Source: Candidatus Yanofskybacteria bacterium RIFCSPLOWO2_02_FULL_44_18 (GTDB taxonomy: Bacteria; Patescibacteriota; Minisyncoccia; 2-02-FULL-40-12; GWA2-44-9). From it: a DNA stretch of 40,592 nt. The stretch covers positions 179,045 to 219,636 of the forward strand of contig MGKT01000006.1 in NCBI GenBank assembly GCA_001794755.1, read 5' to 3'. Of the stretch, positions 1 to 8,781 are shown in pieces. The notes below the pieces were generated by a model, which was not told the origin of the DNA, made no database searches, and saw only the letters and a program-made list of their open reading frames with translations. A program made the position numbers and the translations under genes. Position 1 is the stretch's first letter; every line of letters starts with the position of its first letter.

Positions 1-27
1 TGCATTAATTTTCAATTAAATAAAACC

Positions 28-42
28 TGTGGTATAATATAG
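28..42 (+). promoter_or_regulatory. Extended -10 promoter (TGGTATAAT) of rnpB
   Basis: TG-G-TATAAT at 30-38, about 5 nt before the start of the P1 helix of RNase P RNA at 43. Confidence 0.65.
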
Positions 43-499
43 TGTCCTTGTACGCTAGACAATCGCTGTTGGCCGCCTTCGCTCTTTGAGCATGTGTTGG
101 CCGATAGAGGAAAGTCCGAGCACTAATCCCTGAGCATTGCGAGGGCTTGTCCTGAGCTTGTCGAAGGGAAAAACGGTAGCGGGTAACGCCCGTCGGAAGT
201 GATTCCAGAGGTGCGAGCAGAGACGTCCCGAGTCGAAAGATGAGGGAAAGCAAACCCAAGGTTTTCTTAATCAAATTATGGAAACCGAGCTTATTTCCGA
301 TCGGGGGTGAAAAGATCGGGAGTGAAACGGCTAAATCCTTACCGGAGTGCAAGGCCAGCGCTGTGTTCTGCGAAGCTTTAAGCGCAGCAGAATGCTTCGA
401 AAAGTTAGGCCGCTACAGGTTGATAGTAATATCAATCGCAGATAAATGATTGTCCCGCCTCTCGGGGCGACAGAACTCGGCTTATTGCGTGCAGGGACA
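43..499 (+). ncRNA. rnpB: RNase P RNA (catalytic subunit)
   Basis: Hallmark gaggaaagtccgagc and acagaactcggcttat; P1 ends tgtccttgtacgc (43-55) and gcgtgcagggaca (487-499) pair; followed directly by a terminator. Confidence 0.95.
146..168 (+). repeat. Dispersed-repeat-like insert cttgtcctgagcttgtcgaaggg inside rnpB
   Basis: Sequence matches the widely dispersed CCCTTCGACAAGCTCAGGACAAG motif; antisense translation gives LRQAQDKP, the familiar signature of that repeat. Confidence 0.55.
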
Positions 500-501
500 T
501 T

Positions 502-529
502 AAAAAATTCCTCTTCGGAGGAATTTTTT
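502..529 (+). terminator. Rho-independent terminator, rnpB; also usable from the minus strand
   Basis: AAAAAATTCCTC-ttcg-GAGGAATTTTTT perfect stem with UUCG tetraloop. Confidence 0.9.
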
Positions 530-532
530 AAT

Positions 533-964
533 TCATATGTCTAATTTACTGTTCTCTCTGTCCAAAACTTGGTTGACCAAATTATCCGCCCCGGCATTCT
601 GCTCACGGAAAACATGAGCGAAAGAAACATTTTTGAAATCCAGTTTTAGATTCCATATTTCAACAAAGAATTTTTGAATCGACGGGTCTTTTAACTTATA
701 TTCCCCGTTCATCTGCCGAACTAACAGTTCGCTGTCGGAAAATATTTCTATGTCCACCAGCGCCGCTTTTTCCGAACCAACCAGTGATTTTGTTTTTTTA
801 AGAGCAAAAATTACGGCTTTGTATTCAGCTTCATTATTTGTCGCTTCACCCAGATACTCGCCGTATTCTTTCTTTCCGATTTCCGGCGATTCTAAAATCA
901 CGCCGATTGCCGCCGGCCCTGGATTCCCCCTTGCCCCACCATCAGTATGAATCGCTATTTTCAT
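533..964 (-). CDS. rnhA: Ribonuclease HI family protein
   Basis: HTDGGARGNPGPAAIG, NNEAEYKAVI, SDSELLVRQMNGEYK, REQNAGADNL motifs. Confidence 0.9.
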   Translation of the reverse strand: MKIAIHTDGGARGNPGPAAIGVILESPEIGKKEYGEYLGEATNNEAEYKAVIFALKKTKSLVGSEKAALVDIEIFSDSELLVRQMNGEYKLKDPSIQKFFVEIWNLKLDFKNVSFAHVFREQNAGADNLVNQVLDRENSKLDI

Positions 965-1440
965 ATTGAATTTACTTCCTCTATCTTTTGTTTCAAAATT
1001 TTATCATTTTTTCCGAAATTAAACCTGGCTTTAAACTTCTTGCCGGCCAAAAAGAGCGGTATCCAGAATTTATCATCCGGCCACATTAGATCAAACGGGA
1101 TATTATCAATCGGAAACCATTTTGGCTTCATTTCTTCCGTCTCCTTTGCCCGTCCGCTGAACTTTTCAATAAAATAATTATGACATTCAAGAATCTCGGG
1201 TTTGCCCCTGAACTTAAACTCAATAACACTAAATTTCGTCATCCTTTTTATTTTAAGGCCCGTTTCTTCCCAGACTTCCCTTTTGGCCGCATCATAAATA
1301 CTTTCATCGGGATTAACTTTACCGCCAAAACCGTTCCAGCGGCCGGCTCCAAAGCCTCTTTTTTTCATACCTAAAAGGACGCGGCCTTTTCTTTTAGCCA
1401 AACATAGAGTAAAAAGTTTTCTCTGGTTTTCAGTTTTCAT
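961..1440 (-). CDS. NUDIX hydrolase (8-oxo-dGTP diphosphatase-like)
   Basis: Nudix box GGKVNPDESIYDAAKREVWEETGLKI. Confidence 0.92.
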   Translation of the reverse strand: MKTENQRKLFTLCLAKRKGRVLLGMKKRGFGAGRWNGFGGKVNPDESIYDAAKREVWEETGLKIKRMTKFSVIEFKFRGKPEILECHNYFIEKFSGRAKETEEMKPKWFPIDNIPFDLMWPDDKFWIPLFLAGKKFKARFNFGKNDKILKQKIEEVNSI

Positions 1441-2438
1441 TGTAACGCTGTTATCCCCGGCAGTTGCTTGCCGGAAAGAAATTCCAGCATCGCGCCGCCG
1501 CCGGTTGAAACAAATTTGAATTTATTCAAATTTATGCCTGATTTTTTGACTGCGGAAATAGTATCCTCTCCGCCGATAATTGTCCATGCGTTTGAATCGG
1601 CAATCGCTTCCGCGACAATTCTTGTGCCATGAAAAAATCTTTCGTCTTCAAACAGACCCATTGGTCCGTTCCAAATCACCATATTCGCTTGAGAAATTAT
1701 TTTGGCGTACAAGCCGGCTGTGCGCGGACCGATGTCTAATCTCTTGCCTTCAGAAATAACGTCATCTATGGGTCGAGCCACTTCTGGATGAGTGGCCATA
1801 CTTTTATCCCTGATTTCATTTCCGACCACTCCGCCAGTCAAAATCGCCTGGGTTTTGCCCATGAAATTGTTTATGACCGGAATCTTGGTTTCTATTTTCG
1901 CTCCGCCGATTATAACAACTTTGCCTTCCGGCGGTGCGGTAACCGCTTTTTGAAGATTGGCGATTTCTTCATCCAATAAAAGTCCGACGTAACCGGAAAC
2001 ATATTTTGTTATCGCGGCAACGGAAGCATGATTACGATGGCACACCGAGAAAGCGTTGTTGACGTACATATCAAATCCGGCGGCTAAATTCTTGGCTAAG
2101 GCATCATCGTTGCTAGTTTCGCCCGGAAACGACCTTATATTTTCAAGCAGGGCGACGGAAGGAATATTCCTGAAATCTTCTAAATTTTTTACAAAATTAA
2201 TATCGATTCCCAGGATTTGCCCCAATTGGCCAACAACCGGTCCGAAGGAAGAAATATCGGATGCGTGGGCGATAATCCCGACTCTGGCGCCGTGCTGAAT
2301 TAAATATTGCAAATTTTCTTTTTGCTTTTCTATACGAAAAGAATCGATGATTTTATTATTGACCACGGGCACATCAAAATCAGCCCGGAGCAGAACTCTT
2401 TTATTCTGCAAATCAGCAACAGAGCGGATTAAACGCAT
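1437..2438 (-). CDS. pgk: Phosphoglycerate kinase, short form (333 aa)
   Basis: RADFDVP, LLENIRSFPGE, WNGPMGLFE, STGGGAMLEFLSGKQLPGI. Confidence 0.93.
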   Translation of the reverse strand: MRLIRSVADLQNKRVLLRADFDVPVVNNKIIDSFRIEKQKENLQYLIQHGARVGIIAHASDISSFGPVVGQLGQILGIDINFVKNLEDFRNIPSVALLENIRSFPGETSNDDALAKNLAAGFDMYVNNAFSVCHRNHASVAAITKYVSGYVGLLLDEEIANLQKAVTAPPEGKVVIIGGAKIETKIPVINNFMGKTQAILTGGVVGNEIRDKSMATHPEVARPIDDVISEGKRLDIGPRTAGLYAKIISQANMVIWNGPMGLFEDERFFHGTRIVAEAIADSNAWTIIGGEDTISAVKKSGINLNKFKFVSTGGGAMLEFLSGKQLPGITALQ

Positions 2439-2496
2439 AGGTTAATTCTACTATTAGGAAAATAAAAATAAAGAACCCAGATTAAGAATTTTAAGA

Positions 2497-3216
2497 CTAC
2501 AGAGTTTGGAGGATTTTGATAAACTCCTCTTTTTGGGTGCTGGCTTTGCCAATCAGAACCCCGGAAAAAACAGAATTTGACGTAAAATTGCGAATATTAT
2601 CAGCCAATATGGAGCCGCCATAGAGATAGGCACTGGGGGCTATGTTATAGGAATTAAAAAGGATACCAGAAATAAGACGAACGGATTCGGAAGCGGAGTC
2701 GGGAGAATCGGCCGAGGCGCCGGGCGTGGAGCTGATAGCCCAAACCGGTTCATATGCGATTATGCATTTTGAAATGTCTTCCCCTCTCACGCCCGCAAAT
2801 GTATTTTTTGTCTGGTCTTCCAAAAACTTTATATAACTATCGTCCCTCGATTTCTCGCCCAAGCACACGACGGGACAAATATTCATCGCCAGCGCTTTCT
2901 TTAATTTCGCGTTTGTTGTTGCATCGTCATCACCCATTCCCCATCTTCTGTCGGAGTGGCCGATAAGAGCATACCGCGCGTCCGATGTCTGATCAGAAAT
3001 GTCCTGCAGTCCCAAAGAAGCAATTTCGCTCAAATGCGATTCTTTTAGAAGCTCGGAGATTTCGGCTGTTAATTCCGGCGCCGGAAAAAAAGCAAGGGTA
3101 AAGCTGATGTTTTCTCCGACAGAATCCAGATACTCATCTGCGGCATCTAAAATTTCCCTGGCTTGGGCCGAAGATTGAATATTGTTTTTCCAGTTGGAAA
3201 ATATTAATTTCTTCAT
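2497..3216 (-). CDS. tpiA: Triosephosphate isomerase, divergent
   Basis: SNWKNN (Lys12), ALIGHSDRR (His95), AYEPVWAI (Glu165), YGGSI. Confidence 0.92.
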   Translation of the reverse strand: MKKLIFSNWKNNIQSSAQAREILDAADEYLDSVGENISFTLAFFPAPELTAEISELLKESHLSEIASLGLQDISDQTSDARYALIGHSDRRWGMGDDDATTNAKLKKALAMNICPVVCLGEKSRDDSYIKFLEDQTKNTFAGVRGEDISKCIIAYEPVWAISSTPGASADSPDSASESVRLISGILFNSYNIAPSAYLYGGSILADNIRNFTSNSVFSGVLIGKASTQKEEFIKILQTL

Positions 3217-3842
3217 TCGTGAGTCAAATGCCTTCCGGTTTTATGCCTGTAAACATATGCCGCAACCAAAACAACAATCAGGCCGATGGCGATGTAATTA
3301 AATCTCTCGGCCCAGTCCAAAATGCGGTCAAAATTATCGCCCGCTTTCATACCCGCATATACATACAAGAAATTAAGCGGCATGGAGATGAAGAATGTAT
3401 ATACCGAAAAACGCCGGACATTCATGCGCAGTATCCCAGCCAGTACCGGCACGAGGCTGCGTATTGACGTCGGCAAAAAATAACCCCAAACCAGAAACTT
3501 TTCACCATACTTTTGGAACCAACGATCCAAGTGTCCAAGTTCGTGGCTCGTAATTAAAAAGTACTTGCCGTATTGCTGCAAAAACGGCCGGCCGCCTTTA
3601 TAGAAAATGTAATATAAAGCCAGATTGCCAAGGAAACTGCCAATCGTAATCCATATCATGACGGGCCAAAAAGGAAACCGGCCTTGGCTGATTAATATGC
3701 CGAAAGCCGGCAGAACTACCTCCGCCGGAACCAGAAAAATGGTCAAACGATCCAAAAAGGAAAATGAAAATACGCCGGCATAGCCAAGAGTGCCCAATAT
3801 CTCGGTCGCCTTTTCCAGAGATGACGCAAGGAAATTAAACAT
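3213..3842 (-). CDS. DedA/SNARE-associated family membrane protein
   Basis: Hydrophobic; GSFLGNLALYYIFYKGGRPFLQQYGK and LVWGYFLPTSIRSLVPVLAGILRMNVRRF typical of DedA. Confidence 0.85.
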   Translation of the reverse strand: MFNFLASSLEKATEILGTLGYAGVFSFSFLDRLTIFLVPAEVVLPAFGILISQGRFPFWPVMIWITIGSFLGNLALYYIFYKGGRPFLQQYGKYFLITSHELGHLDRWFQKYGEKFLVWGYFLPTSIRSLVPVLAGILRMNVRRFSVYTFFISMPLNFLYVYAGMKAGDNFDRILDWAERFNYIAIGLIVVLVAAYVYRHKTGRHLTHE

Positions 3843-4845
3843 TCTTCAAATTCTTAGCCGCTTCGTCGGGATCGACGACATTCACAAATACGTTCGTGCC
3901 GAGTTCAACGCTGGCAATGGCGGAAAGGCGAGGCACAATTTCGATGTGCCAGCGATAGTGCTCGGATATCAGCTGGCCGTTGTCATGACGCGGTGCGGGG
4001 TGGATATAAAAATTATAATCCGGGTCATTCAGCGCCATCTTCATTTTTTTTAAGCTCTGCCGGAGAATCTGGCCGAGCAGCGTAAGTTCGTCGTTACCAA
4101 GAGACCCAAATTGCGAATTCCTATTTTTGGAATAAATTCTCATCTCATAAGGCGATCGCGAGGTATAAGGACAAAACAGCACAAATGAATCATTCTCAAA
4201 AATAATTCTCTTGCCATCCGTAATTTCTTTTTCAAGCATGACATCAAATCCACTCATGCCCTTTTCCTTGAAATAACGATCGTTATTTTCAATGCTCGTC
4301 AAAATGCCCGGTGGCACGAAAGGTAAAGATAATATTTGGGAATGATTATGATACACGGAAGCTCCGGCCGCCGGGCCGTGATTGTGAAAAATCAAAACAT
4401 AGTCTCCACAGGCGTCATTATCAATTACTACAAATCTTTCCTGATAGGCCGTCATCAGTTCGAACATTTGTTCATCCGAAAAATCCGGTATAAATTTATC
4501 GTGCTCATTGGTAATCACCAGCTCATGATAACCGGTTGCGTCGGCAGTCGGCCAAAAATCAGAGTTATCAATCGGTAGGCAATTGCCGTAACTGACGCCC
4601 GGAAATTTATTTCTTACAACAGCCGTGGACCATGCGCAGTCCGGCGTCCAATCAATCTTCATGCCTTGTGAAAAAACTGAAAGCGGCTTATCTCCGCTCG
4701 CCTTCTCGATATTTTCAAAGGGGCACTCCGAAATCGGCTTGTATATCGAAGTAATTTTTTGACCAAGGTGGCCTGGCGCGCGCGAAGTCACAAATAGAAC
4801 CCATTTCCCCGATATTGGATCTTGTCGAAATTGATTAAGCGGCAT
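3835..4845 (-). CDS. Galactose-1-phosphate uridylyltransferase-like (HIT superfamily)
   Basis: FRQDPISGKWVLFVTSRA N-terminus; FHNHGPAAGASVYHNHSQI; YNFYIHPAPRHD..HWHIEIVPR. Confidence 0.88.
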   Translation of the reverse strand: MPLNQFRQDPISGKWVLFVTSRAPGHLGQKITSIYKPISECPFENIEKASGDKPLSVFSQGMKIDWTPDCAWSTAVVRNKFPGVSYGNCLPIDNSDFWPTADATGYHELVITNEHDKFIPDFSDEQMFELMTAYQERFVVIDNDACGDYVLIFHNHGPAAGASVYHNHSQILSLPFVPPGILTSIENNDRYFKEKGMSGFDVMLEKEITDGKRIIFENDSFVLFCPYTSRSPYEMRIYSKNRNSQFGSLGNDELTLLGQILRQSLKKMKMALNDPDYNFYIHPAPRHDNGQLISEHYRWHIEIVPRLSAIASVELGTNVFVNVVDPDEAAKNLKNV

Positions 4846-4848
4846 GCT

Positions 4849-5604
4849 TTATTTTACAACAGCCTGTTTTGAAATAGTAGAGTTGTATTTGCCGGTTAGG
4901 AGATTCCAGCGGACACGGACCGTATCCATCAAGACATTAAAGTAAGCACCAAAACGCGGACGAGATTCCGAATGGGGATCATTTTTCCAATTAATACCCA
5001 CTTCTTTTATTTTATACCCGAATTTTCTGGCCAAAGCCAAGACTTCGATGTCAAATCCGAACCGATTGATGGTCAGTCTCGGAAATATGTCATCGGCCGC
5101 CCGGGTCGAAAATACTTTGAATCCCCTCTGCGTATCCTTGATTCCCGGCACAGCCATTATTTGAATAAACAAATTGCCGGCTTTGCCAAATATTTGGCGC
5201 CATAGCGGCTCGCTGCCTTGGGCAACTTGGTGATCTTTGACGGCAATGGAGGCTATTATCACGTCGTAGCCTTCGGACAGAAAAGGAAGCATTTTTTCCA
5301 GATGATCTATTGATGTGGAATTGTCGGCATCGGTAAAAATCCTGACATCTCCTCCGGCTTGCATCATTCCTTGTTTGACGACAAAACCTTTTCCGTGGTT
5401 AACGGGGTTAATATTAAACTTCAATGTCGGAATGGAATCCGCTAAATTTTTTACGATATCCGGCGTTTTATCTTTCGAGCCGTCAACACATACGATTATC
5501 TCATGATCAGGATAATGTTCGGAAACATATTTATGAATATCCAAAATCGTGTCCCGAATGTGTTTTTCGTCGTTATAGGCTGGTATTATGACAGACAGTC
5601 GCAT
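4849..5604 (-). CDS. GT2 glycosyltransferase, dolichyl-phosphate beta-glucosyltransferase-like
   Basis: LSVIIPAYNDEKHIRDTI, VCVDGSKDKT, TDADNSTSIDHLEKM, DTQRGFKVFS. Confidence 0.88.
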   Translation of the reverse strand: MRLSVIIPAYNDEKHIRDTILDIHKYVSEHYPDHEIIVCVDGSKDKTPDIVKNLADSIPTLKFNINPVNHGKGFVVKQGMMQAGGDVRIFTDADNSTSIDHLEKMLPFLSEGYDVIIASIAVKDHQVAQGSEPLWRQIFGKAGNLFIQIMAVPGIKDTQRGFKVFSTRAADDIFPRLTINRFGFDIEVLALARKFGYKIKEVGINWKNDPHSESRPRFGAYFNVLMDTVRVRWNLLTGKYNSTISKQAVVK

Positions 5605-5639
5605 GACAAAAATATTAAAATTGATATATTGGACTTACT

Positions 5640-6515
5640 ATGAAATCCCTGCGAACGGGCACTCCAAACATAATCGAAATATCCCAATCCGACAAGGCCT
5701 ATCCGAAGTTACTCAAGGAAATTTCAAATTCACCCAAACGCCTTTACTGCCGCGGAAATCTGGATTTGCTGAACTCGGAATGCTTTGCCGTCGTCGGCTC
5801 GCGGGCCATAACGCCGTACGGACAGGAGGCGATAAATAAAATCGTGCCAAGTCTTGCTCGTCATTTTACAATCGTGAGCGGCATGGCCTTGGGAATAGAC
5901 GCGGCAGCCCAGCGGTCGACCATCAATGCCGGCGGTAAAACAATTGCAGTCTTGGGTACGGCGGTAGAAAATCCGAGCCCAAGATCAAATGTCATGCTGG
6001 CTAATGATATTTTGAAGCATGACGGTTTATTAATTTCAGAGTTCTCGTCGAAAGATAAAATTTTCCCCGCGAATTTTGCGATTCGCGATAGAATCATTAC
6101 CGGTCTTTCCAAGGGAGTCTTGATTGTTGAAGCCGATATAAAAAGCGGATCGTTAGTTTCTTCGCGTATGGCAGTGGAGCAGAACCGCGATGTTTTTGCC
6201 GTGCCAGGCAGTATTTTTTCTGCCCGAACGGCCGGGCCCCATTTTTTGATTAAGAAAGGCGCTAAACTGGTTGAGAATGCCGATGACATTTTGGAAGAAT
6301 ATGCCATGCTTGATTTAAGGCCGTCGAAGGAAATTCAAAAACTGACCGGCCTTGAGGATAAAATTTACGATATTCTTAAAAATGGAGCCGTGACGACGGA
6401 TGCCTTAATCGAGTCGGTCGGCCATGATACGAGCGCGATAATGGTCGCGCTTACGAAAATGGAGCTTAAAGGTTTAATCAGACAGCTGGACAATGGCAAG
6501 TATATAAATGTATAA
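5640..6515 (+). CDS. dprA: DNA processing protein DprA
   Basis: Rossmann-type VVGSRAITPYGQEAI, SGMALGIDAAAQ, RDRIITGLSKGVLIVEA; directly upstream of topA. Confidence 0.92.
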   Translation: MKSLRTGTPNIIEISQSDKAYPKLLKEISNSPKRLYCRGNLDLLNSECFAVVGSRAITPYGQEAINKIVPSLARHFTIVSGMALGIDAAAQRSTINAGGKTIAVLGTAVENPSPRSNVMLANDILKHDGLLISEFSSKDKIFPANFAIRDRIITGLSKGVLIVEADIKSGSLVSSRMAVEQNRDVFAVPGSIFSARTAGPHFLIKKGAKLVENADDILEEYAMLDLRPSKEIQKLTGLEDKIYDILKNGAVTTDALIESVGHDTSAIMVALTKMELKGLIRQLDNGKYINV

Positions 6516-6573
6516 TTCAGCAGAATTTTGTGCGTATACGGAGAGAGTGTGAGCAACATAATAATTAAGTTAA

Positions 6574-8781
6574 ATGCAATTAATAATAGTCGAGTCGCCC
6601 ACTAAATCTAAGACCATAGGCAAATACCTCGGCCCGGATTACCGGGTTCTTTCGTCTTACGGCCATGTCCGTGATTTGCCAAAAAAGGAATTGGGTATTG
6701 ATATTGATCATGACTTTAAGCCCAAGTATATAATCCCGACTAAAGCCAAGAAAACAATATCGGAACTAAAAAAAGGCGTCCAAAATGCAGATTCTGTGAT
6801 TCTGGCAACAGATCCTGATCGGGAAGGCGAAGCCATTGCTTGGCACTTGGCCGAAGCCCTGGGGCTGAATAAAAAAACGAGCGCAAAGAAAATTTCGCGG
6901 GTTGTTTTTCATGAAATCACGAAGCACGCCATCGAAAAAGCGATTGCGGAACCGAGGGAAATAGACAATCATCTAGTCGACGCCCAGCAAGCCCGACGAG
7001 TTTTGGATCGCCTCGTCGGCTACAAGCTTTCGCCTTTTCTCTGGAAAAAAGTCCGCTCCGGCTTATCGGCCGGCCGTGTTCAATCCGTAGCCGTAAGACT
7101 TGTTGTCGAAAGGGAAAGAGAAATACAGAATTTCAAGCCTCAAGAATACTGGTCAGTGGAAGCGGTCTTGGCCAAAAAAGACGAAGAAAAAAGCTTTAAG
7201 GCCAGGCTTATCAAAGAAGGAGAAAGAAATATCGGCCGTCTTGATATCAAGTCCAAAGAAGAGGCGGAAAGAATTTCCAAAGAATTGGAAAATTCCGAAT
7301 ACGAGGTAATCAACATCGAAAAAAAAGAAACCCATCGCAATCCCTCAGCTCCTTTTACAACCTCCACCCTACAACAGGAGGCGTCGCGCAAATTGGGATT
7401 TTCGGCCAAACAGACAATGGTCTTGGCCCAGCGCCTCTATGAAACCGGATACATTACATACATGAGAACGGATTCGCTTAACATTTCTGAGATAGCCTTG
7501 GCTCAAGCCCGAGACGTCATAACAGATAAATTCGGAAAGAAATACGCACTGGATGCTCCTCGGCATTATCAAAATAAATCCAAAGGCGCCCAGGAAGCCC
7601 ATGAGGCGATACGGCCGACTGACCTGTCGCTCACCCCGGAAGCATTGCCGAAAGCCACGGATCCGGGCCAAAGGCGCCTTTACGATTTAATCTGGAAAAG
7701 AACAGTAGCTTCGCAGATGCAGCCGGCGGTCCTTGATCAAACCGCGGTGGACATATCGGCCGAAAAAAAATACGTCTTCAGGGCAAACGGCCAGATAATT
7801 AAATTTGACGGCTTCATCCGCGTATACACCGAAACAAAAGACGAAGATGAAGAATCGGATGAATATTCCGAAGGCCAGCTGCCAGACTTAGCTCTACGCG
7901 AATTCTTAAATTTTCTGGATCTTTTAAGGGATCAGCATTTTACCGAACCGCCAGCTCGATACACCGATGCGACACTAATTAAGATTTTAGAGGCGGCCGG
8001 CGTCGGACGACCTTCGACGTACGCACCGACTTTAACGACGATTCAAGACAGAGGATACGTGGAAAAAATCGAAAAGAAATATCATCCCACGGAAATCGGA
8101 ATCCTCGTCAACGATATGCTCGTCGCCAACTTTCCGGAAGTAATCGACATTAATTTTACTTCTCACATAGAAGATGAACTCGATGACATCGCCGAGGGAA
8201 AAATCGGCTGGGTTCCGGTCATACGCGAATTCTGGGAACCGTTTGGAAAAAACCTGAAGGAAAAAACGGTGAGCGTCGAAAAAATCACGCAGATTTCGGA
8301 TACGCCTTGCCCGCACTGCGGCAAACCCATGGTTATAAAATTCGGGCGCATGGGCAAATTCCTGGCCTGTCCCGAGCCGGGAAGCAAGGTTACCCTGCCT
8401 TTGCCTGAGGAAGCGGCGAAAATAAAGGAGCTCGAGGAAAAAACTAAAGACGAGCGCTGTCCGCTATGCGGCAAAGACATGAAAGTCAAAAGGGGCCGCT
8501 TCGGATATTTTTTGGGCTGTACCGATTATCCGGCATGCAAGGGAATATCTAAAATTGTCAGCCGAACGGGATTCAAATGCCCGAACTGCAAAACCGGCGA
8601 TGTCATTGAAAAGAAATCCCGAGGCCGCGGAAAAATATTCTATGCCTGTTCCCGCTGGCCGGAATGCGATTTCCTTATGAGCAAGAAACCGGAAACGGAA
8701 GCAGAGATTGCCGAAGCATTTGCTTTATGGCAGACAAAACCCTTAAAAAAATCCTCTAAAAAAAGTGATAAAAAATCTTGA
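6574..8781 (+). CDS. topA: DNA topoisomerase I
   Basis: LIIVESPTKSKTIGKYLG, ATDPDREGEAIAWHL, TGYITYMRTDS, three C-terminal CxxC zinc-ribbon repeats. Confidence 0.98.
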   Translation: MQLIIVESPTKSKTIGKYLGPDYRVLSSYGHVRDLPKKELGIDIDHDFKPKYIIPTKAKKTISELKKGVQNADSVILATDPDREGEAIAWHLAEALGLNKKTSAKKISRVVFHEITKHAIEKAIAEPREIDNHLVDAQQARRVLDRLVGYKLSPFLWKKVRSGLSAGRVQSVAVRLVVEREREIQNFKPQEYWSVEAVLAKKDEEKSFKARLIKEGERNIGRLDIKSKEEAERISKELENSEYEVINIEKKETHRNPSAPFTTSTLQQEASRKLGFSAKQTMVLAQRLYETGYITYMRTDSLNISEIALAQARDVITDKFGKKYALDAPRHYQNKSKGAQEAHEAIRPTDLSLTPEALPKATDPGQRRLYDLIWKRTVASQMQPAVLDQTAVDISAEKKYVFRANGQIIKFDGFIRVYTETKDEDEESDEYSEGQLPDLALREFLNFLDLLRDQHFTEPPARYTDATLIKILEAAGVGRPSTYAPTLTTIQDRGYVEKIEKKYHPTEIGILVNDMLVANFPEVIDINFTSHIEDELDDIAEGKIGWVPVIREFWEPFGKNLKEKTVSVEKITQISDTPCPHCGKPMVIKFGRMGKFLACPEPGSKVTLPLPEEAAKIKELEEKTKDERCPLCGKDMKVKRGRFGYFLGCTDYPACKGISKIVSRTGFKCPNCKTGDVIEKKSRGRGKIFYACSRWPECDFLMSKKPETEAEIAEAFALWQTKPLKKSSKKSDKKS

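Noticed and set aside
5-352. 115-aa minus-strand ORF over rnpB
   Set aside because: Overlaps RNase P RNA; spurious translation that includes the repeat-derived LRQAQDKP peptide.
4905-4925. agcggacacggaccg similarity to the nusB-rnc palindrome core
   Set aside because: Only a partial match inside the glycosyltransferase gene and not palindromic.
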